64,000 nucleotides of DNA from Linum tenue (taxonomy: Eukaryota; Streptophyta; Magnoliopsida; Malpighiales; Linaceae), in the NCBI GenBank assembly GCA_946122785.1, contig CAMGYJ010000010.1, positions 50,468,162-50,532,161 of the forward strand, written 5' to 3'. A model generated the notes under the pieces. It was not told the origin of the DNA. It ran no database searches and worked only from the letters and a program-made list of their open reading frames with translations. Position numbers and translations under genes: made by a program. Shown one piece after another: positions 22,493 through 35,505 of this stretch (its first letter is position 1; each line of letters opens with the position of its first letter).

Positions 22493-23344
22493 TTAGTTAT
22501 AGTTTGAGAAGAGATAGTTGTAAGCTGAGGAGGACCCCAAATGGTAGGCATCGTCGGCAGGCAGTGGCAGGTGGTGACCGTAAGTGATATTCATGTTGTT
22601 GGAATCGGGGAGCGGAGGCATCGTGCTGAATAGCGGGCTGTGCATTACGCAATCCTCCTCGTAGCCGAAACTATTGTACCCACCACCACCAATGTTGTTA
22701 ATATTGTTGTTGTTGCCCTCGCCATTGATGGCCGTAAAATCAACCATAGTATCCATCATCACGTCGTCAAAACTTGCTGCATTAATGGACAAGTTCTCCA
22801 CCTCACATCTCGGCAAAGGAGGCAGCCCGCCATGGCCGTCGTCAATGCTAGCTTCAGAATTAATATTGGTAATATTACTATTTTGGTAGTAGCATTCGCT
22901 CCCCTGCTGCATGTTGAACATCATCTGTTGCTGCTGGCCGCAAGGTTCAAGACATGAGGATACAATCCTGCTGTCGTCGTTGTTGTTAATGAAGGTGGAT
23001 GATGAGAAGTCAGGGGAGAGGATGGACGTGACGGAGCAGCCGGCGGGGGTGTCGGAGTAGACAAAGTTGGTGCGAGCGCGTGGGCCGCGCATGGAACGTG
23101 CGGCTCTGTCATAGGCCAAAGCGGCTTCCTCGGCGGTATCGAACGTGCCCAGCCAGTGCCTCTCTTTGGTGGTGGGGTCTCTTATCTCCGCCGCATATCT
23201 GCCCCACGGCCGCCTCCTCACTCCCAAAAACCTCACAGCAGCCGGTGCACCTGTTTCCAGCTGACCCTGCTGCTCCTGCTGCTTCTTGTTCTTTCTGCTA
23301 GTCCCGCTGCTGCTGGCACTGCTAGTATTCTTCATCTTGTTCAT
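22493..23344 (-). CDS. LEP: AP2/ERF transcription factor, LEAFY PETIOLE type
   Basis: An intronless 283-residue nuclear transcription factor with one AP2/ERF DNA-binding domain at about residues 38-96. The domain contains [16 protein letters not shown] and [19 protein letters not shown], followed by the RTNFVYSD end typical of the small ERF group VIII-b clade (LEP, DRN/ESR, PUCHI). The C-terminal block [14 protein letters not shown] matches the LEP-type tail, which favours LEP over the others. This clade patterns leaves, lateral organs and inflorescence branching. Between domain and tail lie Gln, Asn and Gly runs. The 5' UTR has a CT-rich tract on the coding strand. A transposon-flanking direct repeat ends about 200 bp beyond the stop codon. 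Ortholog naming within the clade is an inference. Confidence 0.9.
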   Translation of the reverse strand: MNKMKNTSSASSSGTSRKNKKQQEQQGQLETGAPAAVRFLGVRRRPWGRYAAEIRDPTTKERHWLGTFDTAEEAALAYDRAARSMRGPRARTNFVYSDTPAGCSVTSILSPDFSSSTFINNNDDSRIVSSCLEPCGQQQQMMFNMQQGSECYYQNSNITNINSEASIDDGHGGLPPLPRCEVENLSINAASFDDVMMDTMVDFTAINGEGNNNNINNIGGGGYNSFGYEEDCVMHSPLFSTMPPLPDSNNMNITYGHHLPLPADDAYHLGSSSAYNYLFSNYN

Positions 23345-24241
23345 ATTCTGGCGAGAGAGAGAGAGAGAGAGAGATCAGAGAGAGTGAATGAGGAAGTGGA
23401 GGTGGAGGGATAGTTCAGATGGAATATTGAATATTAATTGTTGTTTTAGTTAGGAAGGAAGGAAGGAACTAATAACAAGTGCATGTGGGTGGTGAGTGAA
23501 TCAGTGGTTCATTTGGTATGTATTTATAAGGACAAAAAATGTTGATGATAAACAAAGGGAAAGGCAAATTAATTGAATTTTCGGTCAGTATTAATATGAA
23601 GGAGAACATGCAGGAATGAATGATAGATGGGGAGGGAGAATATAAAATAAATTAAACGAGAAGCAAATTTGTTAGTCATCAATTCATGCCTTCTTAATTA
23701 TTTTTGTTGACTAGCTGCTAGTAGTATATGTGTATGCCCAAACTAGACCTTGATTATTCCCAAGATTCACTTCCACTCCCACCACACCATACACTTCAAT
23801 AATTAGACCTTCATATGTAATTGTTATCATGTCTTAATAAAATAGGGCAATCTCTCTCTCCCAATATATTTATAAATCCACTTTAGTCAATAATCATATG
23901 TATCCCACAGCCATATCAACCGACTTATGTGTTTTATATTACTTGTATGATTATGTATAATTCTCAAAAATTTAAAGCTTATGTTTTATACTGATGATTC
24001 TATATATGTTGCGGGGTTACCGTCATTCTAGAGTTATGTGGTCAACACCAAATAAATATTTATTCAATAAGTTCATCTCCCAGTCACAAAATATTTTAGG
24101 AATGATTGATACTAAATTAATTAACAAGCGCATCACAAATAGCAACCATTCCAAATAGATGAGAATAATAAAAATATTATGGTCCAACTTTAAAAAAAAT
24201 CTAACTAAAGACTAGGTGATGCTTCACAAAGGGGTGATAGC
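23345..24241 (-). promoter_or_regulatory. Upstream region of the LEP-type gene
   Basis: On the coding (minus) strand there is a CT-rich tract at 23352-23374 in the presumed 5' UTR and a TATAAATA box at 23521-23528, about 180 bp above the start codon. Beyond that the DNA is AT-rich until the nested transposons at 24242. Confidence 0.55.
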
Positions 24242-24304
24242 CTATGTTTGGCCCGGCTTTTAGAAATACTTTTCAGATTCAAACGTTGAAGCAGGGCCAA
24301 ATAC

Positions 24305-25749
24305 TAGGGCTGATAATCGGTTGACGGTTAATCGGTTTAACCGAAAACCGAACCAAAAACCGCGGTTATCAACCTAACCGAAAACCGAGATATTTGCCTC
24401 GGTGTCGGCGTCGGTGCGCTAATTCTAGGCTTTAGGCTAACTGTCGGTTGTCGGTTTCTAACCGAGATCAAACTCGGTGCATCGCTGCAACCGACAAACC
24501 TCTCAACTCCCTCTCTCACCCCTAGGGATGGCAAAAATATCCGCAACCGTGGATATCCGCCCGAATCCGACATAATCGGGTAGGGTAAAACCCGAACCCG
24601 AAGGACTTTTAGCGGGTACGGGTAAAACCCGAACCCGAATATTGCGGGTAATGGGTGGGCATGGTTTTCTCACTATCCAACCCGAACCTGCCCAATTATA
24701 CACATGCATATGTATTTTGTCTAGAAATAATCAATATTTTTGTCTAACATATTTTATGTTTACCATGTAAATATAATATTTTTTGGAATTGTGTTGTTTA
24801 ATTAATTTTGTTCATTCTAGTGAATAATTGTCGTACTTTTCGTCTTACGTAACGTGAGAATAAGTGTGAATATTAATATATTGGTTGAAGTTATAAAGAG
24901 AAACCATTACCCATGGATAACCGTGGATACCCGAAACCCGAATGGGTATGGGCACGGTTTGGATTTTCTACCCGTTTCTTATGTGGGTATGGATATGGGT
25001 AAAACCCGAACTACTTTGGGTAGGGTAACGGATATGCACTATCCGTCCCCGACCCGACCCATTGCCATCCCTACTCACCCCCGCATCGGCCCTCTCTCCC
25101 TCTCCATCTTCAGCCTCTCACCAGGCCACCACCACCGCCCTCCACATCCCCAATTTCCCCACCCGACTTCGCCGACCCTTCTCTCCGAAACTGGCCGAAT
25201 GTGGAAGCCTCTCTCATCGTCGCATCCCCCACCTACCCCCTCATCCTCGACGTCCCTCGTCGGCGTCGATTGCCAACCCTCGTTGGCGTCGATTGCCATC
25301 CATCATCGCCGCCGCCGCCGATTGTTGACCTTCGTCGTCGTCGCCGCAGAGTGAGAAATCCGGCCAGATCCAACACCTATTCCTTGCAAGTTTATGTTGA
25401 TTTTTCGTGTTGATTTTGTGAGGGGAAAAGGTAGCAGAGAGGTAGAGATGAAGATTTGGTGAGGGGAGAGGGAGAGGGAGGGTAGCAGAGAGGGATAGAG
25501 TAGAGAGAGACTTGTTCTTTGGAGATAGGGACGGTGGGAAGGATCCAGAATTGTGTGGGTAATTTTTTTTTAATTCCCTTTTATTTCGGTCAAAGTCTAA
25601 CCGACCAAACCAAATCGAGGCTTTCGGTTGGCGATTTCGGCTAACCGATTACTCAATCGGTTGCGGTTTCCTATTTCAGCTCTTTATTTGTGACGGTTAA
25701 CCGACTGGTCGGTTCGGTTTAACCGAAACCGAACCGACTAACAGCCATA
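24305..25749. mobile_element. hAT-type element, 1.45 kb, ACCGAAC family
   Basis: The ends are TAGGGCTGATAATCGG and the inverse of TATGGCTGTTAGTCGG. The 8-bp CCAAATAC occurs directly outside both ends (24297-24304 and 25750-25757). Subterminal regions are runs of AACCGAAAACCG. The interior includes a CT-rich and CGTCG-rich stretch at about 25060-25340 that resembles host gene 5' sequence. No transposase frame, so it is nonautonomous. Confidence 0.85.
24525..25071. mobile_element. MITE nested inside the hAT element (GGGATGGCAA ends)
   Basis: The left end GGGATGGCAA is matched by the inverse TTGCCATCCC at right, with TA outside both ends (24523-24524, 25072-25073). Subterminal GGGTA/ACCCG runs are present (AAACCCGAACCCGAA). 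It separates two otherwise continuous CT/C-rich parts of the hAT interior. Confidence 0.75.
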
Positions 25750-26187
25750 CCAAATACCTCTAAAAGCTCTGCTTTTGAAAAGCCGAAAAGCGCTTTTGTA
25801 TAACATAAAAGCAGAAGCTCTGAATCGGAGCTTCTGCGAAAAGCTGTTTTAAAAATACAAGATTATCCTTACCATATTTTAATTTTATTTCAGAAAATAT
25901 AATTTCTTTCATTTATATCATTTATAAATAAAATAAATTATAAAATCATATTATTTAATATTACAGAATCCTAACAAGATCCATTTTGACTACATTTTAT
26001 TGTTTTAAATTATTATTCATAGTTTATATTATAAATCCTTTATAGTCATTTTATACAATCTCTCATATTAAAAAACACTTTTAATAGTTTTTCAGTCAAA
26101 CACTCAACTGTTTTTTTTTTTAAGTACTTCTCTAAAAGCTAAAGCCAGAAGCTACTTCTGCAAAAGCTACAACAAGGCCAAACTGAG

Positions 26188-27962
26188 ATATAGTCATTCA
26201 CATGAAAACTTGAATACATATAATATATATAACGGTCGAGTTAATGGAAAAATATATACAACACAAAAGATTGGTTGAAAGTGGTTATGATGCCTATATA
26301 TTGTTTGAGGATAAAAGGTACTACACATGCATATGATCATATATGACTCCCCTTTTGATTCCACAATTACAAATTATAAGTAATTTTCCAAAAAACATTA
26401 ATTATATGTATATATAGGATGGGGAGATCACTTCATATGATTAGTAGATATGATTAGCATGAGCATGTTCTATTAGATACCTTTTAATCATTAGTAATAT
26501 TCTCACAATCATGCATACGATTGAAGTTTCATCCCCTCTTCTTCTCTCTCTCTGGCATGAATCCAGTCCACAAATATATTATATCCATAATATGAATGGT
26601 AATTTGTGAAGGTTCCTTATATCTCCATTGGTCCAATCTCATGCAGTCCAAAGCAGCTTACGGTAAACATGTGATGCCATGACTGATTGATTTTGATGGC
26701 ATACATTGTATATACACCTTTAAAATTGTAGAGGAAGAGAAATAAACGATATATTACTATATCATACAAAAGGAGAACGCGTCATGAAAACTAATAATTA
26801 ATAGTAATTAAGAGCTTCACTTATTGATGATGATTAATTAAGTTGGTCTTGGTCCAAATACAAATGGCAGTTGAATTTTTCATATATAATGAAATCTTGA
26901 GAGAAAGAAATCATATATATGTAGCATGCAATAGCATTCACCGCACTTCTTATTGCGCTGCTTCCTTTTCATTATCCCTAATTAAACCTTATGCCAGGCC
27001 GGTGGAGGGCCAGGGCCAGGAAGACTCAATCACTGCCCCCATCATCTTAATATGATTAAATTTAAATCAAGTGGTGATGATGAGTACTAAAGAAAGGCAA
27101 TCCCTGTCCCAGCTGCTAAAAAAGAAGGGATTGATTTGAATAAATACGATATCAGATCTATCGGTACAGATATATACCACTAGTTATCTTCATTATTGTG
27201 ACCAGCCAGCTTCATGCATTGGGCAGTCCGATAGTGGTGTAGTTGCTCCCAGCACGCATGAGGCCACTCAATTACGTATATCGATTTTTGGCAACTTAAT
27301 TTTCTTTTCGGTTTATTTATGTACAATCCATAATTCCTCCTTAATTCCTAGCAACCTATCGTGAGGAAGAGGTCATCGTCTGCTTTTCCTCTGCCAAATG
27401 AAATAGAAATACGCTGTGCTTCTGTGTACTCCTGGATCTCCTAAATATAGTATAGTAGAATTTGGAAAAACGATTAAGCAACTTCCGATAATAGTTTGCA
27501 TGTGGGTAAAAATAATATTTAAGTGGTAGTTTATGTGATATGTTGTTGTGTTTTAAATTCATATATAATAGTAAAATGACATTCTTTATCTCCAATTCTT
27601 TTCAGAACCTAATGACTTAACTCAATTACGAGATATCTTTGTACAATAGTATATAACAAGAGAGGTTTGTTGAACAGTGCAGACACCGAATGTATTTTAC
27701 CATTTTTTTAGTATATGAAATATGCAATGAGCTTTTGTTGTAACTTGTACTAGTTGAATATTTTTAATTTTTAATTTTTAATTTAATTTAAACTCCTATG
27801 TAAAATTTATGGAAACACCACTAGTTATACATAATTGACCCTAGAGAATCTATTATGTAACATTATCTTACTTAGCCGGAGTTGCTTTCCTTATGATTCT
27901 TTTATGAAGCTTCACTATATATGGATACGATTTGGACTCCAGAAGCTGCGTTTGTTTGGAAG
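26188..27962. other. AT-rich intergenic DNA without a recognisable gene
   Basis: Only short frames without family resemblance. No termini or RNA genes were recognised. A retrotransposon solo LTR begins at 27968. Confidence 0.6.
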
Positions 27963-27967
27963 GCTTT

Positions 27968-30227
27968 TGTAACATCTCATTTCGGCTAAACCTATATTTC
28001 GATTGTTAGAAAGTTCGCGATTTAAAATCGAGCGTTTTGATAGTATTTCGACAAAAATTGAATTATCGATCGATCTGATAAGTATACATATTAATTATAT
28101 ATATTATATAATATATATATATATATATATATAATGCCGGCCGCATATATATATATATGTAAACCCTTCCCCCGTCCCTTTTATTTCCATCATCATCTTC
28201 ATTTTTCCATTTACGGACCGAGAGCAGAGGACGCTCAGGGGAAGCGAGGGGGAAAAATCTCAGGCTCGATTCTTGAGTATAAGTGATCCAAAAATCCCGT
28301 AAGTAATGCCTAATTCATCTATACATCGTGATTTATCGATTTAGAGCTTTAAAACGATATTTTGGTTCAGGAATTTCTTGAATTCCCGATAAGCCAAATT
28401 AGGGTTTCGGAGTATCCGGAAGCCGGATTGAGTCCAAATTTCATATACGAGCTTCCTGCAGCGAGGTAATCAATCCTCTAGTTCTAATCCCTGAATTTCG
28501 GCTATTATTTAGATCGGAGCCGGGATCGCTGAATTTAGCTCCGGCCAGGGTTTAATGTGTTTTTATCAAGAATTTGACCCGGAGCCTAGAACTAATATTG
28601 ACGGGGATACTGCAGGGGATATTAGGAAGGTCTCGGATTTTAATTCGGGGTTCGTTCGTGAAATTGACGTTTTAGTACGGGAAGGTTAAACCGGTGTTTG
28701 AACGACCAGAACTGGTGAGGGATTAGCACGGCATACCGGGTTTGTCGTATCACGATAATTATATTGATGCTTAGAATTGACCTAGGTGAACTAGAATGGC
28801 ATGATCAGGGGTGTATGGATTTTCTTGCTATATGATGAACCAAGGATTGTTGTATGATATTATTGACTTGCCCTAATCGATATGGACCTTGTTTATGTCG
28901 ATGATTGCATACATGTTGCCATTTGTGGCTTAACTTTTGATATGACTTCCTGGTTGTTCGATAAGGTGTTTTGACATGATGTGATATTATGGTTGTATTT
29001 GGATCCATAAGTGGGGGAATAAACTTCCCAGGGTGATATTATGATGTTTAAGGAGGATGACTTGCATGAGGGTTTATCCCGAGGAAGTGCAATTATACGA
29101 CTCCTGGTTATGTTGAGCCAATTGTGGCCAGGTCAAGAATATGTCCAAGTAACGAATTATGAGTAAGCAAGATGAGATATGGATCATGTCTAAGATTACC
29201 AAATAAGAGTGATTTGGTCTCACGGTCAATTACATAGTAATTAGGGCTCCCCATGCTATTACTCCGTTATGATATGTTATGTCACACCCCTAATGTGGTG
29301 TTGACCGTTGATTCATCATGAGATATGACCACACCCAGAGTGGTGTTGAGTCCGATATGACCACACCCAGGGTGGTGTCAGGTCCGATATGACTACACCG
29401 GCAGTGGTGGGTCCGATATGACCACATCCACGAGATGTTTGGTCCGTATTCCCGGGAGAGTAATTAGCATGGGAGTAGCCAGGCGCCTATAAGTAAAACA
29501 TGATAAGACGCATATGCATAAGTCAAGGTGGTTGAGTCTTTTGCCTATTGGGATGTCGGATGGCTGAGGTCTGATCCTAGTGCTTGGGCTTATTTGCTAG
29601 ATGTATGGTAGGGGTATGCTCTGTTATGAACTCACGATGCTATGATTATCTCACTCAGCCATGAGCTGAACCTCTTTTATTCTTTTCCTCTGCTTATGCT
29701 ATGTGTAAGCAGATCATCAGTAGTAGCAGTAGCAAGTACTTAGGTGTGGCAGAGCGAGGAGTTGAAGGCAGGATGAGGTATTGTCTTCAACTATTTTGTG
29801 CTTGGACTACTATTTGGGATTTTGGCCAATGATCCACACCTTTTGTAAAAATGTTTTGAGAACGTTTTTCATGTGCATACTAGCTTCTGATGTAGTGTGA
29901 GATATCCACAGGTGTGGAAAGTTGATGATATGTGTATATTGTGTAATTATGTAAGTTGTGATGATTATAGCATGTATCAGTATAGTATGCAGTTGTGTAG
30001 TATGAAACTGTGACTATGGCGATGAAAAGCCAATGCATATGGTTGTGAGTATATATGTTTGTGATGAATCATTTTGCAGGATAAGTTGCAAGAACTGTTA
30101 GCCTATTACGCGAGTAATTCATGTCGAAATGGGTAAATTTTGATAATTAATTTAACACCCGAGATTATTTCCGCTGCAATTGTATGAACAATATGATTAG
30201 GTAATACGTATAGGGTAGGGTGTTACA
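27968..30227. mobile_element. Solo LTR, 2.26 kb
   Basis: It begins TGTAACATCTC and ends GGGTGTTACA, giving the TG...CA ends of an LTR. GCTTT is present directly outside both ends (27963-27967 and 30228-30232), the expected 5-bp duplication. No internal retrotransposon genes are present, so it looks like a solo LTR left by recombination. The TGTAACA start and large size are most like Ty3/gypsy LTRs; the lineage is not determined. A (TA)n stretch lies near 28090-28160. Confidence 0.85.
29322..29444. repeat. Four 30-bp tandem units inside the solo LTR
   Basis: Four adjoining units start GATATGACCACA or GATATGACTACA and contain a GGTGGTGT-type inverse of the ACACC just before it. They diverge progressively to the right. 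Confidence 0.75.
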
Positions 30228-30232
30228 GCTTT

Positions 30233-30540
30233 GCTTTTTCGAAGGTAATTTGGTGCACTAATTGGAAAGGGAAAGTAGGCTGCTAAAATCTAAGTCTTTT
30301 TGCTTTTGGGTTTATAGTTAGTGTGGTGCATAGTATTACTTTTTTTAATAATACCTCTGTTTCATTTCGTTAATTTAGTGAATGTAACATGAACTCTTCC
30401 TCTCATAATAGAGAGACCAAAAAAATTAGGGGCCTATCCACCCAAACATCATCTACTTCCCAATCACACTTTGTATGGGCCATGCCGGTTGATTAAATTT
30501 TCGGTCCACGTATCTCCAAGTCATCTGCCCATTCAATTAG
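30233..30540. other. Short spacer between solo LTR and LINE relic
   Basis: No gene or repeat recognised apart from T/A-rich runs; it may include the decayed 3' end of the adjoining minus-strand LINE. Confidence 0.4.
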
Positions 30541-33500
30541 TCGGGTTATTTCTCTAATAGCTTTTGCATATTTGGCCCAATTCAAGCACGATCTGGTACG
30601 GGCTCTTAGGAGATATTCCACCACCTAGTTGTATGTCTGAATCTCTGTCGATTCAAGGTGAAAATTACACCCATTTCCTTCCCAAGTTCCACTACATTGG
30701 CCTCTGCCATTGTTGGTTCTCACTGCCAACGCAATCTTCGAACGACCGCCATCTTCAATTTGCCTTCTTTATCTAGAACCACCACCGCAAATCAATGTTC
30801 CCTACCCTCCAGACAAGACGCGTCTACAATAATGGTGAAATTCATCAGCAACTAGGCTTCCCAGCGAGACTGAGTTTTGGGCAGTTGATCCACCTTTCCT
30901 TTCTACAACTCCAGGTATTCTTCTAGCCATGCACTTGCTCTACCAATTATCTCTTCTTCCTGCAATTTCCTTTTGTTCCAAAATTGACTATTTCTTTGAC
31001 CCTGGATGAATCATATGGAGACTAGGAATCGCACAATTTGTTCATCATCCTCCTTCTCTTACAATTTGTAGAACCATTCCTCATAGGTAAGGTTCTCTCC
31101 CCTACTGAACATCGAATTTAGAGGGCTAGGTCTCCATGCTCGTTGTACCCAACCACAATCCCTGAATATGTGCTCCTGTGTTTCTTGTTTCTCACAAAAT
31201 GGTCACCCTTAACTTCCTTTCTGTATTCTTTCCAAAATTCGAGCTCCTGTAGGCAAAATGTTTCTAATCCACTTCCATGCAAATATCATGACCTTGGGTG
31301 GAATTTGTAACTTTCACATTCGGTTCCAGTCAAGTGGAGAATGGATCTCTCCAGTTTCAACCACATTCCTTTCCTTCCAAATTCTATAAGTTGTCTTAAT
31401 AGTGTATTCACCATTTGTCTCCCCCACACCGGTAGGAAATAGGTTCGCAATCTATCATGTCGCAATGATCTTATTCTTGGTCAATAAGTTCTGAAACTGA
31501 AGTAGTTTTCCCAATTAGAGACACTAGTGATTTAATCTTGTATCCTTCATCGTAAGGCAACCATCGATCTTGCCATACGTCCACACCATGCCCATTACCT
31601 ATTCTCCACTGTAGTCCTTGTTTGACAAGTTCTCTCGCATCCATGAGTCATCTGCTTGTAAATCTATGATTGTATCATATTTCTACCTCCAAGTTCTCTC
31701 TTTGAGGATAGTATTCATTACTCTAGCAGCCAACAAATCCGACCTTGTTAAGAGCCACCATAGCTTCTTTCCCAGTAGGCCGATGTTGAAGCTATGCAAA
31801 TTTCTAAGTCCCAACCCTTCTTAATTTTTTGTTATACTGATCTCCTCCGACCTAAGCCAGTGGGTTCGATGTTATTCTTTTTGCTGGCCCCACCAGAAAT
31901 GGAGAATAATCTTTTCACTTCTTGTAGTACCCCCAACAGGGATTAAGAACATAGACATTGCAAATGTCATTTGCGGTTAAGCCACATATTTAATGAGGAC
32001 CTCCTTACCTCCTGCAAACAAGGTTTTGCTTTTCCAATGCTTCACTTTTTGTCTCACTCTGTCCACTAGAAACTCTAGGTATCTCTCATGAAATTTCACT
32101 CCTTTCATCCCTAGGATAGAAGCAAAGCTCGGTCCTTGTTTGCTGATCAATATAAGGACTAACGACAACTCCAATTTCACTAAATTCACATGTTGACCTA
32201 TCTCTGCCTCATAGAGGGATATAAGACTTTCCAGTTGTTGACACTTTGTATATGTAGCTTTAGTGAAAAGGATGTTGTCATTCGCGAACAACAAATGGAA
32301 AATCACTGGTGCTTCTCTTCTTACTTATATCCCACGTATCTTCCCCTCCTCCTCTGCTTTTGAGATTAATCATATGCTTTTGTAATATCCATTTTGGCCA
32401 TCATTAAACCTGTTTTTCCCTGGACTCACGAAAGCAAACTACGGGCATCCCAAATACATAGAACGCTACAAATGAGATAAGGGGAAAAATTATATAGTCG
32501 AGACTATCTCTAAAAATTAGTAAATCTTTAACTCCTCACATAGGCTTATAGGTTTAAAATCAACAGGACTATTATGAGACTTCTTTCTTAGGAATGAGGG
32601 CAATTATAGTATGATTTAGAGTTTGGGGGCATTCTCCCAATTCTAAGTACCCTTGTAGCTATTTGGTGAGTGGTGACATCGTCTCGCACCACATCCCACT
32701 TTTTTGGAAGAACAATGTGGGCATTTCATCTGCTCTCAGGTCTTTAAGTCGCCCCATCTATTTTAATTTCGCCCATATTTCCTCCCTTGTGAAAGGGTTA
32801 AGTAAATCTTCGTTCGTCAAGTCTGTCACCTTCCTTGGAACTGAATCCAGGATCCTACTTTCCTGACTTCCAGAACATGTTGCGTACAGTTGTTTATAGT
32901 AAGTAACCAAGAATTTCGAGACTCTCTCCTATCCCTCATACACCCTTTCATCATCCCCTTTTAATGACTAGACCGTGTTCCTGGTCCTTCTTTATGAGGC
33001 ACGTCGATGAAAATATTTTGTATTCTTATTACCCTCTTGTAACTATTCTGTCCTCGACCTTTGTTTCCATATCAGCTCTTCTTGTTCAAGATCTCATCTA
33101 ATTCCTACTCCAGCCTGGTTCTTCGAGCCACCACCGGTCCTTACATATCGAGTTTCTCAAGTTTGGCAAGAGCTTTTTCAGTTTGCTTCTTATGTGATGT
33201 TTGATTTTTTAAGGTTTGCTTGCTCCATCTCTTCAGCTTCATTTCACATATCATGATCTTGTCTATGTCTGAGTCGTTGCAACTCGTATTCCATCCTTCC
33301 CTAATCACCACTTTAATATTCTGGTGATTATTGTGCCAAAAAGACTCATATCTAAATGAGTGACTCCATATAATGTTTTCAGATATTAACTATTTTTGTA
33401 GAAGGATTGGATTGTGGTCAGAATCACATCTCCTTAAATGGTATACTTGTGCATTAGGGTATAAACCCCTCCACGAGTTTGTAGCAACCATTTTGTCTAA

Positions 33501-34170
33501 TCTTTCCTCTAGATATGTGTCATCCTTATGATTATTATCTCATGTATACATCCTCCCAATGATAACCCAAATCTTCTAGATTTCAGACTGCTAGGGCATA
33601 ATTGAACCCTTCCATCTCTTTTACATCAGCTACATGTTTCCCATTTTTTCTTCATAATTCTCAACTAGGTTTAAATCTCCAGCTGCGAGCCATGGCAAGT
33701 TGGTCAATCTCTTAATGCTTTCCATTAGTTCTCACGTAAGATGTTTCTTACCCTAATCTGGCCATCCATAGATACTCGTGAGTCTCCGCGCTTTGTCTTC
33801 ATCATCAATTAACATATCAATATGATTAGTTGAGTAACCTTTGATTTTTTAACTTTATCTCTATTTTTCAAACAACCATTAATCCACTTGCTCTTCCAAC
33901 CGAACCAACTCCAAATCCATTATTCCATCCCAATTGTTGCAATACACCTTTCCACTCATGTTCTGTATTTTTTATTTCCATCAGAAAGGCAACTTGGGAA
34001 TTTTTCCCTTGCCTCTCCCCTCACCCCTTCCTTCTTTGATGATTCTTCTGCCCTCTCCTTTCTCCTTCTTCCTCTATTCGAATCCATGGTAAACAGAGCA
34101 AAATCAACGCCTCAAAAATCGATTATTCTGCTACCTTTAAACTCCTTTCTATATGCATATCAGATTGAGT
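30540..34170 (-). pseudogene. Decayed L1-type LINE ORF2
   Basis: Reading the minus strand, fragments of all ORF2 domains appear in the right order from high to low coordinates. An endonuclease WLAAGDLN block is near 33690. A reverse transcriptase block at 31977-32306 has FAND in place of the catalytic FADD and is followed by a GKEVLIK-type segment. A zinc-binding FCEKQETQEHIFRDC block is near 31180. An RNase H-like DASC...G..VV block is near 30800. Frames are broken many times, so the copy is inactive. Confidence 0.75.
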
Positions 34171-34199
34171 AGGCTAAAGCCGAGATTGAATATGCATAC

Positions 34200-35505
34200 A
34201 CAGAAATAGCCACATTTCTGAACTTGTTTGACTAATTTAGCCATTTCCATTAAAAATGTTGACGGAGTTAGAGATGTCGTTAACGTCCATCAACAACATG
34301 CTGAGGTGGCGCCTCCTCAGCTTCCATGTCAACGCTCAGTCGATGCCACTTATATGCCACGTCAAATTAAAAAAAAAATTATTTATTAAAAAATATTTCT
34401 AGATAATTATTAAAATTTTCCCCTTAATTGGGGATTTCTCCCTTCCCTTCCGATCTCTATTTCTCTCCAGTGATTTCTATCCTCATCCACCTCCAGTTCC
34501 ACGATTTCAATCCAGAACCCAATACAGATTTTTCACCTTCAACCTTCTTCCCCAAAAACCTATAGCCCAAACCGACGGAAAAGAACTCAGAACTTCAATA
34601 CTGATTCTTCACCTTCTTCCCCAATCACAGAACTAGAAGAGAAGCGTTGGTGGAACCAACACAGTTTGGGAGGGGAAAATCTCAGGGCCAGAAGAGAAGT
34701 ACCCGAGATCGACTTCTCCAACTAATCCACAGCGAAGACACTGCACAGAAACCAACTCTAGATTGGTCGGTGTATCTAAGCTCTCGTCGGAGCGCATCTC
34801 CAGATTCGCCATCTATCTTAGCTTTTGTCGCCCATCTACAGATTCGTCGATGTATTTAGCTTGGTCTGCAGCCCTAGGTGTAGGGTGGAGAAACAACGAA
34901 TATACACGGGCTGGCGATGGCCGGCGAGAAGACAAGGGGGGAATGAAGGTGAGGGGGAGCCTGTCTCCAGATCCGCACTTCTGGTCGACGATAGAGATGT
35001 GGGTGCGGATAGAGGATTCACAACAGCATCGTCAACAAAAAGAGTTCATTCTCCCCTGGTTGGGATTCGACGACGGCGGGAGGGAGAGGGTCAGGGTCAT
35101 TCGCCCCCTGTTTCTTGCTTGTTTTCTTGTGCGTGTTAATTCAGGGGAAGCTCAATAGAAAGGGAGAATTGATTTCAAAATGGTATGATTTGATTTTTTT
35201 GGGTTTTAATGCTCGAATGGAGTAGAGGGTTTGATCGGTGTTATTTATCTGATTGAATGGAGTAGGAAGTTTGGAGAAGAAAGGAACGCCCAAGTCCCAA
35301 CTAATTAGTAAAGTAGCTTTTAAATTTAGTAGCTTTTAACTTTTTTTTAATAGAATTAAATTCCACCTGGCATGCCACGTAGATGAAGGCATGTCATGAC
35401 ACAGACAATCGTTTGTCTAGTCAGCTGACGTTATAGTTCCATTAAATTAATAGACGGAATGACTATTTATGTGTATTTTTCAAAATTTGGCTATATTTTT
35501 CAAAT
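34200..35505. mobile_element. Candidate Mutator-like element inserted in the LINE relic
   Basis: The ends share AAATAGCCA(C/A)ATTT and TAG(C/T)CATT(T/C)C in inverse orientation, and both contain GTTAACG or TAACGTC-type blocks like those in the 20.6-kb element. The GC-richer interior (34640-35160) has open frames of unknown origin, possibly captured host sequence. No target duplication could be fixed. Confidence 0.35.

Larger units (their letters stand above)
24242..26187. mobile_element. Candidate Tourist-like element split by a nested insertion
   Basis: CTATGTTTGGCCCGGCTTTT near 24242 and the inverse of GGCCAAACTGAG near 26187 look like the two ends of one element of the TTTGGCC type. AAAAGC/GCTTTT words fill both subterminal regions. 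The hAT element at 24305-25749 interrupts it. The target duplication of the outer element is unclear. Confidence 0.5.

Noticed and set aside
24854..25413. Open frames rich in Arg, Pro and Ser
   Set aside because: They lie within nested transposons and in low-complexity CT/CGTCG-rich sequence in several frames at once.
29322..29444. A CRISPR-like array of 30-bp units
   Set aside because: The units are contiguous without unique spacers and lie inside a plant LTR.
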